Source: Acanthamoeba sp. SK_2022b
Lineage: Eukaryota > Discosea > Longamoebia > Acanthamoebidae
DNA length: 64,000 nucleotides
Assembly: GCA_027943245.1 (NCBI GenBank)
Contig: JANDJZ010000193.1
Coordinates: 1-64,000 of the forward strand
Direction of reading: 5' to 3'
A program made the translations under genes and the position numbers. Each line of letters starts with the position of its first letter. Position 1 is the first letter of the stretch. Below the pieces are notes generated by a model. That model was not told the DNA's origin and ran no database searches. It saw only the letters and a program-made list of their open reading frames with translations. This document shows, piece after piece, positions 55,066 to 64,000 of this stretch.

Positions 55066-58000
55066 TTACAAGCCCTTGTCGGTGTCACGCTCGGTGTCAG
55101 TAGAGAGGATGCCAGCAGGATCTTCATCAGTGTCGGTCGTCGAGGTGTGGTGCCTGCTGCTGCCGCCTCGCACGCCGGCGCCCTTGACCTGCTTGTGCTT
55201 CCGGTCGTCCTCGCTGCTGCCCGGGTGGTCGAGCTCGTCTTCCAGCGACTCCACCTCGTCGTCTTCGCTCACCACCTTAAGACACCACGGTTCATCAGGC
55301 CAACACGCTCATCCCAAACGCGGTGTGATGTGGGCCCATACCTCGATGTCGCTCAACTCGTCGTCATCTTCATTGGAAATGTACGAGGGCACCGACACGG
55401 CCGAATCGACAGACTCGGGAAGATTCCTTTGCGACATTGGCGAGCCAGTCAGTCATGTTGGCGGAGGGAAAGAGGAAAGAGAGAGGGGGGGTCTGACCTG
55501 TGCTTGCCGAGGATCATGATGAAGAGGAGGACCATTTTGGAGCCGTCCTTCCACACGCCGCAGAACGAATAGGGCAGCGACCCGTAGCCCAGCGTCAGAC
55601 CCACGGTGCCTGCGTGTGTGTGTGGCGTTACTACTCGCTCGACACGCGGGCAGCTGCCGGAATAGAGGGGGGCAGTGGGTACCGTAGCCGGATACGACCT
55701 CGAAGATGATCTTGAAGATGGACCAGTTGGGGTCGGTCGCGAGCGGCACCTCCTCGATCATGCAGATGAAGAGGAGGCCGATGAAGAGGAGGATGAAATG
55801 GCGCATGAATATGTTCTGGGCCTGCGCGCCGACCGTGTTGGTGGTCTTGCTGGTTCGTCCCACTACACCGCCACACGCGCACGAATGAGCGTGAGAGGGA
55901 CATGACGTGTCACGGCGCGAGATATTGGGGCACGCACTCGTCACGAGGCTGTCGTTCGCGCGGCTGGTGTAGCGCAGCGTGATGGCCACAGGCGAGGCGG
56001 CGATGTACATCATGCCTGTGTGCGGTTACCCCCCCCCCACTATTCGTGAGCCGCTAAGTCACGGTGCGTGTGTGTAGCGGGCACCACGCGTCACCTGTGA
56101 AGAGCCACAGATTGGCCGCGGAGAGCTTGGTGATGTCGACCGAATTGAAGCCCGACGTGCGGATGGCCACGCTCTGCGGGCAAAAGCGGTCACCGGTCAG
56201 GGCCCAGCCACGCAACAGCAGCGCAATCGCGTGATCTCTCGGCGAGTGTGGGCCTTTACCTGGAAGTACATGTTCACGAGCTTTTGGCCCGCGTTGAGGT
56301 TGTCGTAAGCCGAGCTGTTCCAATCGAGCATCTGTGGCGCCACGCCCACCTGCAGTCAGCAAACTCCGGCCAAACCCCTACTTGTGCCCCTGCGCGTGCG
56401 TACGATTTCGAACAGGAACTCGATCGTGTTGAGCGAGAGCAGCACCAACAGAAGCCACCTGTCGGAAAGCGTTTGTATGGGCACACGCGCCAGCATTGTT
56501 TGCTAGCAACATCGGAGGCGTACTTGGTCTCGGCTGAGGGGAACAGGTGGGTGAAGCAGCGACGAGGATTTTCCAGCATGTAGCGGTACACGTGTCTCCA
56601 TCGCCTATGGTCGATTAGGGGGGTTGTGTCAGTTGCGTGCGTGCGGTGCGTGCATGCGTGTGGTCGGTGGGGGTACTTGAGGAAGGGCATGCGGTAGAGC
56701 GCAATGATGATGCCGCGCATGAGCAGCGGAAAGGCAGTGTTGCCGGTGAAGATGAGGAGGGACATCACGATCAACGGCAGAGGGTAGGTTTGCCATTGCA
56801 CCATATTGTCCCCGAACGTCGAGTAGCCGCAGTTGCCAAACGCCGAGATCGCGTGGAACAGACCCCACCTTAATTACACACAAACGTTTCTTGTAAGAAC
56901 GAAATTGGAGAAAAGAAAACAATAAAAAAATTAATAAGGCAAATTAAAATTCGTAAAGAAAAATAAAATCGCATGTACCAGGCGGGATTGTTGTCATTCC
57001 TGTCGATGACGTCGCGAGCCGAGGGATCGCCGGCCATGTGCGCGCTCATGATGATCCAACCGGACCCGACCAACACACAGTAATAGAGGGGAATGATGAA
57101 CACCAGCTGCCAAAGCGCGGCGTACTCATCTAGAAGATCGAGCACATAACACACACGACGCGATGAGCAAGAGATGCCACAGCCAACGGGGACGACGTGC
57201 GTCGAGTGTGCACCTGTCTTGGGGTTGCCGATGTGGTTGGCCTTGAAGTGCTTTCGGTAGTAGTAGATGCGGATGATGACGGGCACCGTTGTGAGGAGCA
57301 CGCCGTTCCCCAGGAAGATCAGCGCGCCGATGATCACCTGGCCAAGCCTGCTGAACTGCGAGAAGTTGGTCGGAAATAACCTGCAACCACCAGCATACGC
57401 ACACAGCACAGCCCCTCCCGCCCACAGTGAGTAGACAATCCCAGTCGAGGTGGCGCGAAACGAAAGGAGGCGAAGAGAGGACGGCCAATTCAATTACCCG
57501 GTCTGCGTGCAAGCGGAGGCGGCGTGGAACAGGGAGTCGAGAAACGTCATCTCGCTAGACAGACCGAGCTGTGACACGTACACCAAGATTCCGCCTGCGC
57601 TCCCTCACACACAAACCACCACCCACCACCCACCACCCACCACCACCACCACCGATAAATGGTCAGGCCAAGTGACTTGTGGTCTTGGAGAGGGGAGGGG
57701 GGTTGATGATACCAACAATGGTGAGGAACCAGATGTAGAGGAAGTGGATGCGGAAGTAGTTCAAGGGCGGCCACAAGAAATTGATCACGGTCTCGTAGCC
57801 CCAGACGTAGAGGGGTACCGCCTCCTGCTCCTCCTCCTCCTCCTTGGCCGACCTGTGCGTCCCGTGCCCACGCCAGAGGGGCTGGAAGGTTGAGGTTTGA
57901 TCTGGCCTTGGGAGAACGAACAAACGGAGCGCACACACGAGGGCATGGACATGCGGCGGGCGTACTTAAACAGAGGGTTCTGGCCGCCGGTGTGCCACTT

Positions 58001-58649
58001 GGACCCGGCCTTGGCGGCCTTCTTGTCCTTCTTCGGCTCGTTGTCGGCGCTGCTGTGGATGCTCACGCTCTTCTTCCGCTGGCGAAGCCCAGGCTCCCCC
58101 GGCGCCAGGCTCTCCACGCTCTCTGTGTAATTGTCATTCACCATGTGAGACCATCAGCCGGACTGGATCATTGAATAGCATCTTGGGAGGGCTGAGAGGG
58201 TACCCTGGCGTTGGAGCTCGCTCAAAGCCATGCTGGCTGTTGCACGCGGTTGCAAAAAAAATTGTTAATATTTGTGATCTTGTCGACACCGCGGAGTTTA
58301 AACAGTCCAATCGGAAGCTGAACAAATTGAGGTGGGGGGGGCTAGGGCTAAACAACAGGGGCGGTAAAGGTGGCCTGGGAGCGATGTGATGGGGCAGGGG
58401 GTGCGGTGGCGTACGTTTGCGGCGGGTGCGGGACGGGGTGCGTTCATTCTCCGCGGTACGGAAGAGCCTACCCCATGTGTTGATGGCAGGCAGCTCTTGC
58501 GCGGTCGTGTCACCTGCGCTCTGGTTCTCTTCGTCCACGTCTCCTGCTTGGGCGTCTAAGTCGCCACGGTTCGCTGTCGGGTCGAATCGCTCCATCTCCA
58601 CCCACTCGCTGTCCGAGGGGTGTGGTGGTTCTTCTCGAGGCGTGGCCAT
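55066..58649 (-). CDS. Trk/HKT-type potassium transporter
   Basis: Plasma-membrane K+ uptake protein of the TRK/TrkH superfamily. Four pore-loop selectivity motifs are present in order: LFHAASACTQTG (~57530), GLFHAISAFGNCGYSTFG (~56840), SVAIRTSGFNSVD (~56155) and FEVVSGYGTVGLTLGYGSLP (~55690). Each has the filter Gly, the pattern of K+-selective members. Membrane helices lie between them (e.g. VIIGALIFLGNGVLLTTVPV, LWQLVFIIPLYYCVLVGSGW, HFILLFIGLLFICMIEEVPL). The C-terminus after 55440 is acidic and Ser-rich (SNEDDDELSDIE, EDDEVESLEDELDHPGSSED), cytosolic and probably regulatory. Start: ATG 58649 (MATPREEPPHPSDSEW) with donor GTACGCC at ~58412 and acceptor TTACACAG near 58129 stays in frame; ATG 58144 without that exon is the alternative. 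Confidence 0.85.
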
Positions 58650-58959
58650 CTTCAGCTGCGGGGCGCGGGAGTAAGGCGAGGAAGGATGTTTTTGTTGTTG
58701 CTTGCTTGTTTGTTTAGTTTTCGGCGCCGACTTCTGTGGTTGTGCTGGTTCAACGTGGGTGCTGACGTCACGAAGAGAAAGGCAACCCAAAAACAAACGA
58801 AGTCTGGCTCGGGTCAGTTGCGCATGCACAGGCACGCCTATGCAAGGAAGGAAGGCGAGGGCTAGCCACGTCTTGTTGCCTGGATGCCCGTGCATTTCTG
58901 CATCAAAACCTCGCTCTACGCACATATCCACAAGATCGCGGTTATTCACAACACAGAAG
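58650..58959. promoter_or_regulatory. Divergent intergenic region (Trk transporter / TatD)
   Basis: 310 bp between opposite start codons if the longer Trk model holds. Lys/Ser-rich open frames here look like leader sequence. Promoter role inferred from arrangement only. Confidence 0.35.
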
Positions 58960-60284
58960 ATGGAGCCCCGTCTTCTGTTCGACACGCACAGTCACGCACA
59001 CGATGACCTCAACCGTTTGACGACCATCGCGCAGCTCGACGTTGATAAGCTTGTGCTCATGGGCACCTCTCAGAACGACTGGTACTGCTACTCATTATTA
59101 TTATTATTAATTTATTCAAAAAATTGTTTATTATTTATTTTATTTATTCAATGACAGAAATGATATTTTCATACCATCAATAGGGAGGTCGTGGAGCGAC
59201 TGCACAGAGCGAAGCCGGAGAAGGTGCTTGCGGCGTTTGGCGTCCACCCCTATTACGCGCACAGGTCCGTGGCGTATTGAGGCACCATGATGCGTACACC
59301 TTGTATGCTAAGAGGGTTGCACGCGCGGGACAGGCTTAAGGATGGATGGTTGGAGGAGCTGAGGGGAAAGCTGGAGGCCAACCCTCGCGCCATCGTGGGC
59401 GAGATCGGCCTGGACAAGGCCGCCATCACACCTGACACTGCACGCAACGAATACGACGCACAGACCGCTGTACGGCGCCCTCCATGGCTGTGGCGCCACC
59501 CAAAATCCCTCATTTCTCATCACTGGCCTGCTGCATTGGCAGGCGTTCGTGGCACAATTCAATCTGGCGATCGAGCTTCAGCGACCCATCATCTTTCACT
59601 GCGTGCGGGCCTTTGGCCACGTCATGGACCTCTTCCGCGACTACGCCCTCCAATACGACCAACTGGTGCTCGCTCGTGACGTTTGTTGGTGTCGTGGTGG
59701 CGCAGTGTTGTTGTCGACGTAATCTTGGCGCCACTCACTCGGGTGCAGGTGCGAAGCGGGGAGGAGGCCAAGGCCCAGAGGACCCTGCCGCCTTCGGTCA
59801 TCATGCACTCGTTCGCGGGCACGGTGGGCGGAATGGAGAGCCTGCTGAGCAACAAGGGCAGGAGGGGAAACATCCAGGAGCGGCTCTACTTCTCCTTCTC
59901 CAAGGTCGTCAACATGCGCGCGCCCAAGACCATCGACGTATTGGCTCTGTCCCCCTTCGAACGTTACACAAACAACGACGCACGAGCAAACGATTTTTAC
60001 ACTATGACATGTGGCACGCAGGTCATCAAGGCCGTGCCCGAAGATCGTCTGCTGATCGAGAGCGATCAACACTCGCCGATGGACGGCGAGGAGGACATGC
60101 GAGCGATCTGCGAGATCGTAGCCCAGGTACACCACCATCTTCCCCCCCCCCCCAATATCCCTCTTTGGCTTGCGATGACTGACGACGCGTCGTCCAGGCA
60201 AGGGGGTGGAGCATCGAGAAGGCCGCGCGGGTGACACACGCGAACGCAACTCGCGTCTTCTCGTTCGCAGAAGCTTCACAATGA
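58960..60284 (+). CDS. TatD-type metal-dependent deoxyribonuclease
   Basis: Amidohydrolase-fold nuclease of the TatD family, linked in other organisms to DNA repair and degradation. Start ATG 58960. Metal ligands expected for the family are all visible: LLFDTHSHAHDDL (His-x-His), AIVGEIGLDK (Glu), PIIFHCVRAFG (His), VIMHSFAGTVGG (His) and LIESDQHSPM (Asp). FGVHPYYAHR near 59235 is the usual substrate-loop region. About seven exons; the last begins after GTCCAG near 60197 (ARGWSIEKAARVTHANATRV) and ends at TGA 60282-60284. The length of ~300 residues fits the family. Its end is 123 bp from the convergent SH3 gene. Confidence 0.88.
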
Positions 60285-60407
60285 GTGCATTCACATTCTT
60301 GTGCACGCAGACATCCATTTTTATGTTTTAATTTGCATTTTTATTTTAATTTGCAAATGTTAAATAAGCTTTATCTTGGTTGTCATAGTTGTACAACACA
60401 CGCTTGC

Positions 60408-63400
60408 TCAGTCGATGAGCTGCACGTGGTCAGCGGGGAACGTCCCACACCGAGCGGGATCGCCTTCGCACTGGCCGGTCCACAGGCCCGACACGGCGTC
60501 CTTGATGTAGACGAGCACCACCTCATTCTTTCGCAGCGGTAGCCTGTTCTCCACGCTGCCGCCACTGGCGCCCTCGGTGGCCTTGTAGTCCCGGATAACG
60601 CGGGCCTTCTGGAACTGTCGGCGCACGGCTCCATGGCCCTCCCACCGCCCGATCTGAACAGAAGACACGTCAGCACATCCCTGTATCGATGGACAAGGAG
60701 GGAGAGGAGGCGTACGGGGCTCTTGGGGGGCTCTTCGGGTGCATCGATGGCGCGCCCGAGCAGCCATGACCCGCGCCTCTTCTTGCGCTGCTCGGCCGAG
60801 ACTTTGGAAGTCTGTTCTATCAGCGAACCGGCCTTCTTTTTCATCATGGGCGCCATCAGGGACGACGACTTCTCGACCGCGCTCAGGTTGCCCCCGCCAC
60901 GCGCCTTGGGCGACGGCAGGTTGGCCAGCGCGTGGAGATCGAGACGCTCGCGCGGCGATGAGATCGACGCCCTGCGCCTGGGTGACGGCAGTGACTCTTC
61001 GGCCTTGGTCTGCTCCTCCTTGGTCTTGACACTGCCCAGCAGTTTAATTATTCTACTTCCTGCCTTCTTGGTCGGGCTCGTCTTCTTGACCGGGCCCGTG
61101 GAAGGGCTGTTGCCGCTCGACTTTGTCTGCTGTTCCTGTTGTTTCTTGCGACGGGCCTCGTAGAACCTCTGCTTCTCGGCCAACTCCTCGCCAACCATGG
61201 CCAGCAATTTCTCTGCGCAAGGTCGTCGCGGTAAGCTCTGGCTCACCACAGGTTCTCAACAGCAGTCCGTACGTTTGACGTTGGTGACCGAGCTCAGCCG
61301 GCGGGCTTGCTCCTTGGTAAGGATGTTGGCGTACTTCGAGGGGAACAAGCCGTAGCGCTCCTCGCCAAACGCTCCCGTCCACCTGCACGGGTGAGTTGGG
61401 GATCAGCGGCCACATGAGAGGAGCCCCGCGCCGAGAGGGAGGCTGGGCATACCATCCCGAAGGATGCTGCTCGTATATCTCGATCACCTCGCCAAGATGA
61501 AGGTCCATTTCGTCAGGCGCCCTGGCGGTCCACTCGTAGGTCACCAGGGCTCGGGGCCACTCATTGTCGATCAGACTCTGGTGGGGCACCGCCGTTCTGG
61601 GCTCATCATCTGACGAGCGTAGGGGAGACTCCTTGACCGTCTGAGCCGAAGACCCCGTGGTCGCCGCGGTCGATGATGGATGATCTTCGTCGGTACCCGC
61701 TTCGTCCTCTTCATATGTGCCTTCGGCACGCTCAACGAACGACTCGGGAAAGAAGCCACATGTGCCGTCGGACTCGAGCTCACCGAACCACCACGGGTCG
61801 CCTTCGTGCTGGTCCTGGAGGTAGACCAGCACGATATCGCCGGCCACCAGCTCAAGCTCGCCCTGGGCGTCGGGGTCAGGGGTGTAGTCGTAGAGTACTC
61901 GCATGCGCACCACGTCCTCAGTGGAGGTGTGCCTAGCGCCTGCCTCGCTGGCAGTCGCAGTAATCAGTTGGCCTGTTTCCTCCTCTTGCTTGGGCGTCTC
62001 TACAATAGTGGGGAGCACTGACGGCCGGTTGTCCTCCGGACTGCTGGTGTGATCTGGCATGATGACCGAGTGTTCCACAACGACATCCACAGCTGGAGCT
62101 TCCTGCTGCAATGGCTTGTCTCCGTCGACTTCGTCTGTTGTGTCGGCGATAACTTCCTCTCGTATCGAAGCCTCCACCGATAGCCCCCCGTGCTCAATCA
62201 CTTCGTCTGAGCAGGGGGGCTCCGGTTCCTCATCTCGTGGCGACGCTTCCATCAAAAGCGTCCCTTGCTCGATCGCTTCATCAGAGCAGAGGGGATCCTG
62301 TTCCTCTCGTTGCAAAGCCTCAATCGATAGCCCTTCTTGCTTGATCAGTTCTTCTGAGTGGGTGAGCTCCTGTTCCTCTGGTGTCGAATCCTCTGTCGAT
62401 ATCTCCTCTTTCTCGATCACTTCGTCTGAGTGGCTGGGCACCTGTTCCTCCACTCGCTGCGAAGGCTCCATCGATAGCTCCTGTTCCTCCTCTCGAATCG
62501 AAGCCTCCACCGATAGCCCCCCGTGCTCGATCACTTCGTCTGTGTCGATTACGGGCTCCTGTTCTGGCTCGACCACCTCTACCTGCTCCGCTCGCTCATC
62601 CTTTCCTTGCTCCTGCCTGTCATCTGGGTCGATCGATTCCTCTTCGGTCTCGGCTACCTTAACTGGGGCGTCGGCATGCGCTAGCACCTCGTCCGCTTGG
62701 ATGAGTTTCGGTTCTCCTTCGGCGGCCTGCGATTGCTCATCGCAGGGGAGCTCGGGCGAAGTCAGGTTCAGTTCGTAAGGAGTCAGTCCTTCGTCTTGGT
62801 CGCGCTCAACCCTTTCGCTCTCCCATTGGGCCTCGTATACCTCCGTCGCTGGAGCCAACAACGAGTTGGCGCGGCTCCTGATCTTCTTCTGTTGTCTCCG
62901 CTCTCTCTTCTTCCTCCTCTTCTCTTCGTCCCTGGCCCTCAGCCTCGCCTCCCGCTCCTCCATCGTCTCCTCAACTTCGGGAGTTGCAGCTCCTGGCTCG
63001 GCGGTCGGCTTAGGCTTCAACGGCGTCTCCGGGTTTGGAGCTGGAGCTGGCGCTGGCGCCTTTTGTTCAGGCGGAATTCTAGCAACGGGAGTAAAGGGCG
63101 GAACTTCAACGCCGACGTCGACCGACAGGCTTCGCTCCCGAGCCCTTCGCCTACGCTCCCGTCGCTTACCGCCAACCGACAGCGGTTCCTGTCTAGCAGA
63201 TAGGCTTGCAGATCTCTGCATGCGCCGAGCAATCATAGATTCGAGCTTGGCACGGGCCAGGCTTCTATGGGCCTCCAAAGCGGCTTCCTTCTCCTTTTCT
63301 AGCCGCAATCTTTCCCTTTCCTTCTTCACTGCTTCTTCTGCCTCGATTCGTTTTCGTTCCCTTTCTCTCTTCTCTTCGTCCTCTCGCAGCTTTCTCATTC

Positions 63401-64000
63401 GCTCTTTCTCTGCCTCCTCGGCCTCGCGCTTCCTTCGCTCTCTTTCCGCCTCCTCCCTTCGCTTTTCCAGGACCTCGGTCATCTCCTCTTCAACTTCGCC
63501 CAGCTGCCCCGCCACGCACGGCCAGTAGTGAACTACGGCATCAGCCTCGGCTTCTGCTAAGTGTTGGTTGACCTTGCGTTGTTCTTCTCTTCGAGCTTGC
63601 TCAAGGGCTTCCTCCGCCCTTCGCTTGGCCTCGGCTATCTCGACTAGCCGTTGCCTTTCTCGAACTTGCTCCGCTTCGGCCCTCTGCCTCTCCTCGAGAT
63701 CGCGCTGCTTCTTCGCCGCTTTGCCTCGCCATCGCCGCTGCCTTCGCTGCGCAGCAGCAGACAATGGTTTCTTCTTGCTCTCTGCTCCAACAGAGCAGTC
63801 GGCCAGGGAGGCCCGCTGCTCCTGCGGCTCAGTGCTGAGAGGAACTACGGAGCTCTCGACAGCCTGCAAGGGCGTTGGTTCGCTAGCGCTGTCGCTGTCG
63901 CTGGCGCTGGCGGCATAAGCTCTGGGGCTTGTTTCCTGTAACTTCGCTTTGCGACGAACTTCCTCTAGCTTCCTGCGGCGCTTGAGAGCCTTTGCCCGTC
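60408..64000 (-). CDS. Coiled-coil scaffold with three SH3 domains (5' partial)
   Basis: The 3' part of a gene that runs off the window. From ~63950 to 63200 the protein is a long Arg/Glu/Lys coiled coil (e.g. EKERMRKLREDEEKRERERK). A Pro-rich stretch (PEQKAPAPAPAPNPETPLKP, ~63060) could itself bind SH3 domains. An acidic region with five related ~25-residue repeats covers about 62550-62160. SH3 domain 1 is at 61910-61720 (RVLYDYTPDPDAQGELELVA, WWFGELESDGTCGFFPESFV), SH3 2 at 61555-61290 (ALVTYEWTARAPDEMDLHLG, YGLFPSKYA) and SH3 3 at 60600-60410 (ARVIRDYKATEGAS, GLWTGQCEGDPARCGTFPAD). Between 2 and 3 lies a basic Ser/Lys-rich linker. Stop TGA 60410-60408. Probable actin or endocytic adaptor (inference); the N-terminal domain is unseen. 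Confidence 0.85.
62159..62548 (-). repeat. Five degenerate ~25-residue coding repeats in the SH3 scaffold
   Basis: Units share S/TDE-x-IE-x-x-x-LS-x-E (e.g. DEVIEHGGLSVEASIREE, DEVIEKEEISTEDSTPEE, EELIKQEGLSIEALQREE). The first and last copies are identical over 18 residues while the middle ones diverge. Confidence 0.8.

Noticed and set aside
58134..58985. 283-codon minus-strand frame as an independent gene
   Set aside because: Only its middle (from ATG 58649 to ~58412) looks coding; the rest is promoter or intron. It is better read as exon 1 of the Trk transporter.
1..64000. Bacterial operon, CRISPR array, rRNA or tRNA genes
   Set aside because: Genes are intron-rich and on alternating strands; no spaced direct repeats, no ribosome-binding sites and no convincing tRNA B-box or cloverleaf was seen. 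The single GGTTCGAA match (18978-18985) is inside the PH exon.

Overview
The window looks like nuclear DNA of a free-living amoeba close to Acanthamoeba castellanii. Reasons: GC-rich, CpG-rich exons split by many short introns (donors often GTACGx, acceptors CAG); long CA/GT microsatellites inside introns; a gene every ~3 kb on both strands; and amoebozoan-type genes (actobindin-like beta-thymosin repeats, a receptor with kinase-cyclase-kinase domains, a RhoGEF with CH and villin-headpiece modules). Species assignment is inference. Splice models were built by eye from reading-frame continuity, so exon ends are provisional and gene spans are more secure than junctions.

Layout. 1-13.6 kb: acidic 3' exon of an upstream gene (+), an F-box/ankyrin gene (-), a membrane-anchored ARM-like gene (+), the ~28-exon CPSF1 gene (+), and an intronless WH2/beta-thymosin gene (+). 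13.7-22.9 kb: battenin CLN3 (-), a CH-IQ-DH-PH-VHP RhoGEF (+), and an alpha-carbonic anhydrase with signal peptide and membrane tail (-). 23.2-26.3 kb: an island almost free of CpG that holds the 5' part of a decayed Ty1/copia-type retrotransposon and unidentified sequence. 26.6-35.0 kb: a large LRR gene (+) meeting HAUS3 (augmin, -) tail to tail. 35.2-45.5 kb: a receptor with two periplasmic-binding-protein-like domains, EGF, TM, TKL kinase, nucleotidyl cyclase and second TKL kinase (-), then COP9 signalosome subunit 2 (-). 45.6-51.4 kb: mitochondrial ribosomal protein mL45, a phytanoyl-CoA dioxygenase-like protein and HMG-CoA lyase (all +). 51.5-58.6 kb: an ARM-like/BTB protein and a Trk-type potassium transporter (both -). 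59.0-64.0 kb: a TatD-type nuclease (+) and the 3' part of a coiled-coil protein with three SH3 domains (-), which runs off the window.

The genes are mostly housekeeping and signalling and do not form one pathway. Recurring themes are actin control (RhoGEF-VHP, WH2 protein, perhaps the SH3 scaffold), ubiquitin/COP9 biology (F-box, BTB, CSN2) and mitochondrial function (mL45, HMG-CoA lyase). Neighbouring genes are 18 to ~500 bp apart, often divergent or convergent. No rRNA, tRNA, CRISPR or bacterial-type operon was recognised.
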